Shown: positions 12,460-12,691 of the stretch, piece by piece
Position numbering within the stretch: position 1 is the first letter of the stretch
How the letters are laid out: each line of letters begins with the position of its first letter
Source of the DNA: CALRGE01 sp964365765
GTDB lineage: Bacteria; Patescibacteriota; Gracilibacteria; UBA1369; 2-02-FULL-48-14
Reading direction: 5' to 3'
NCBI GenBank assembly: GCA_964365765.1
Contig: CAYIRB010000030.1
Span: forward strand, 1-12,691
Length of the DNA stretch: 12,691 nt
Notes under the pieces: model-generated
The model's database searches: none
Told to the model about the DNA's origin: nothing
Seen by the model: only the letters and a program-made list of their open reading frames with translations
Made by a program: the position numbers and the translations under genes

Positions 12460-12691
12460 ATGGCAAGCGATACTCAAATTATCGAAAACCGGGTGAAAAG
12501 CGACTACAAATACGGCTTTACCAGCCATATTGAGGCCGACGAAGCGCCGAAGGGTCTGAACGAAGAGATAATCAAATTTATTTCGGCGAAGAAGAATGAA
12601 CCGGAGTGGATGCTTGAATTCAGGCTTAAAGCATATAGAGCCTGGTTGGAAATGAAGATGCCGACTTGGCAGAATGTGAAATTTCCGGAGA
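12460..12691 (+). CDS. sufB: Fe-S cluster assembly scaffold protein SufB (N-terminal 77 codons)
   Basis: SufB is the core of the SufBCD scaffold that builds and delivers Fe-S clusters. The visible N-terminus carries YKYGFTSHIEADEAPKGLNE (residues 16-35), ISAKKNEPEWMLEFRLKAY (42-60) and PTW (69-71), which match SufB rather than its paralogue SufD. The ATG at 12460 gives the normal start. No Shine-Dalgarno sequence is present and the predicted leader is about 5 nt. The gene runs off the right edge. It faces away from the Fur-family gene across a 69-126 bp intergenic region, depending on the regulator start. Fe-S enzymes in this window that would need it include PurF. Confidence 0.95.
   Translation, partial: MASDTQIIENRVKSDYKYGFTSHIEADEAPKGLNEEIIKFISAKKNEPEWMLEFRLKAYRAWLEMKMPTWQNVKFPE

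Noticed and set aside
1..12691. CRISPR array or insertion sequence
   Set aside because: No regularly spaced repeats, transposase frame or terminal inverted repeats were seen.

Overview
The window looks like a chromosomal stretch from a bacterium with a reduced genome and standard stop-codon use. purF and purD both end in TGA at family-typical lengths, so TGA is a stop here, not glycine. Shine-Dalgarno sequences are nearly absent. Several genes have -10 boxes so close to the start codon that their mRNAs would be leaderless or nearly so. Most of the minus-strand coding content belongs to proteins with little or no recognisable homology. Together these traits suggest a Candidate Phyla Radiation (Patescibacteria) lineage, perhaps Peregrinibacteria-like because it keeps de novo purine genes. 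That placement is inference only.

Left part (1-3067): the 5' 922 codons of a very large minus-strand gene, with a probable beta-propeller, a coiled coil and then a region resembling the N-terminal part of DUF3686 'DNA repair ATPases'. It is read from a near-consensus promoter with about a 2-nt leader. Behind it lie a structurally odd tRNA gene (8-nt anticodon loop, no position 8-9 linker), its terminator, and a degenerate second copy of the anticodon-arm region.

Middle (3190-6864): a plus-strand cluster folD-purF-purD. FolD supplies 10-formyl-THF for purine ring closure steps, PurF makes phosphoribosylamine, and PurD ligates glycine to it. purF and purD overlap by 4 bp. purD converges with, and overlaps by 11 bp, a minus-strand operon (9521-6854) of three translationally coupled unknown proteins (174, 108 and 606 aa) with its own extended -10 promoter.

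Right part (9586-12691): a YtxH-like small membrane protein and a Maf nucleotide pyrophosphatase (minus); divergent rpsT (plus) with an Ala/Lys-rich C-terminal extension and a good terminator; a VbhA-type antitoxin plus a shortened Fic protein (minus) that lacks the segment normally between the central helices and the HPFxxGNGR motif; two inverted repeats; a tRNA with CAU anticodon that reads as tRNA-Ile2; a Fur-family regulator with an extra CxxC; and, divergent from it, the start of sufB (Fe-S cluster assembly). The regulator and sufB share an intergenic region with a Fur-box-like palindrome over the sufB -35, suggesting metal or peroxide control of suf.
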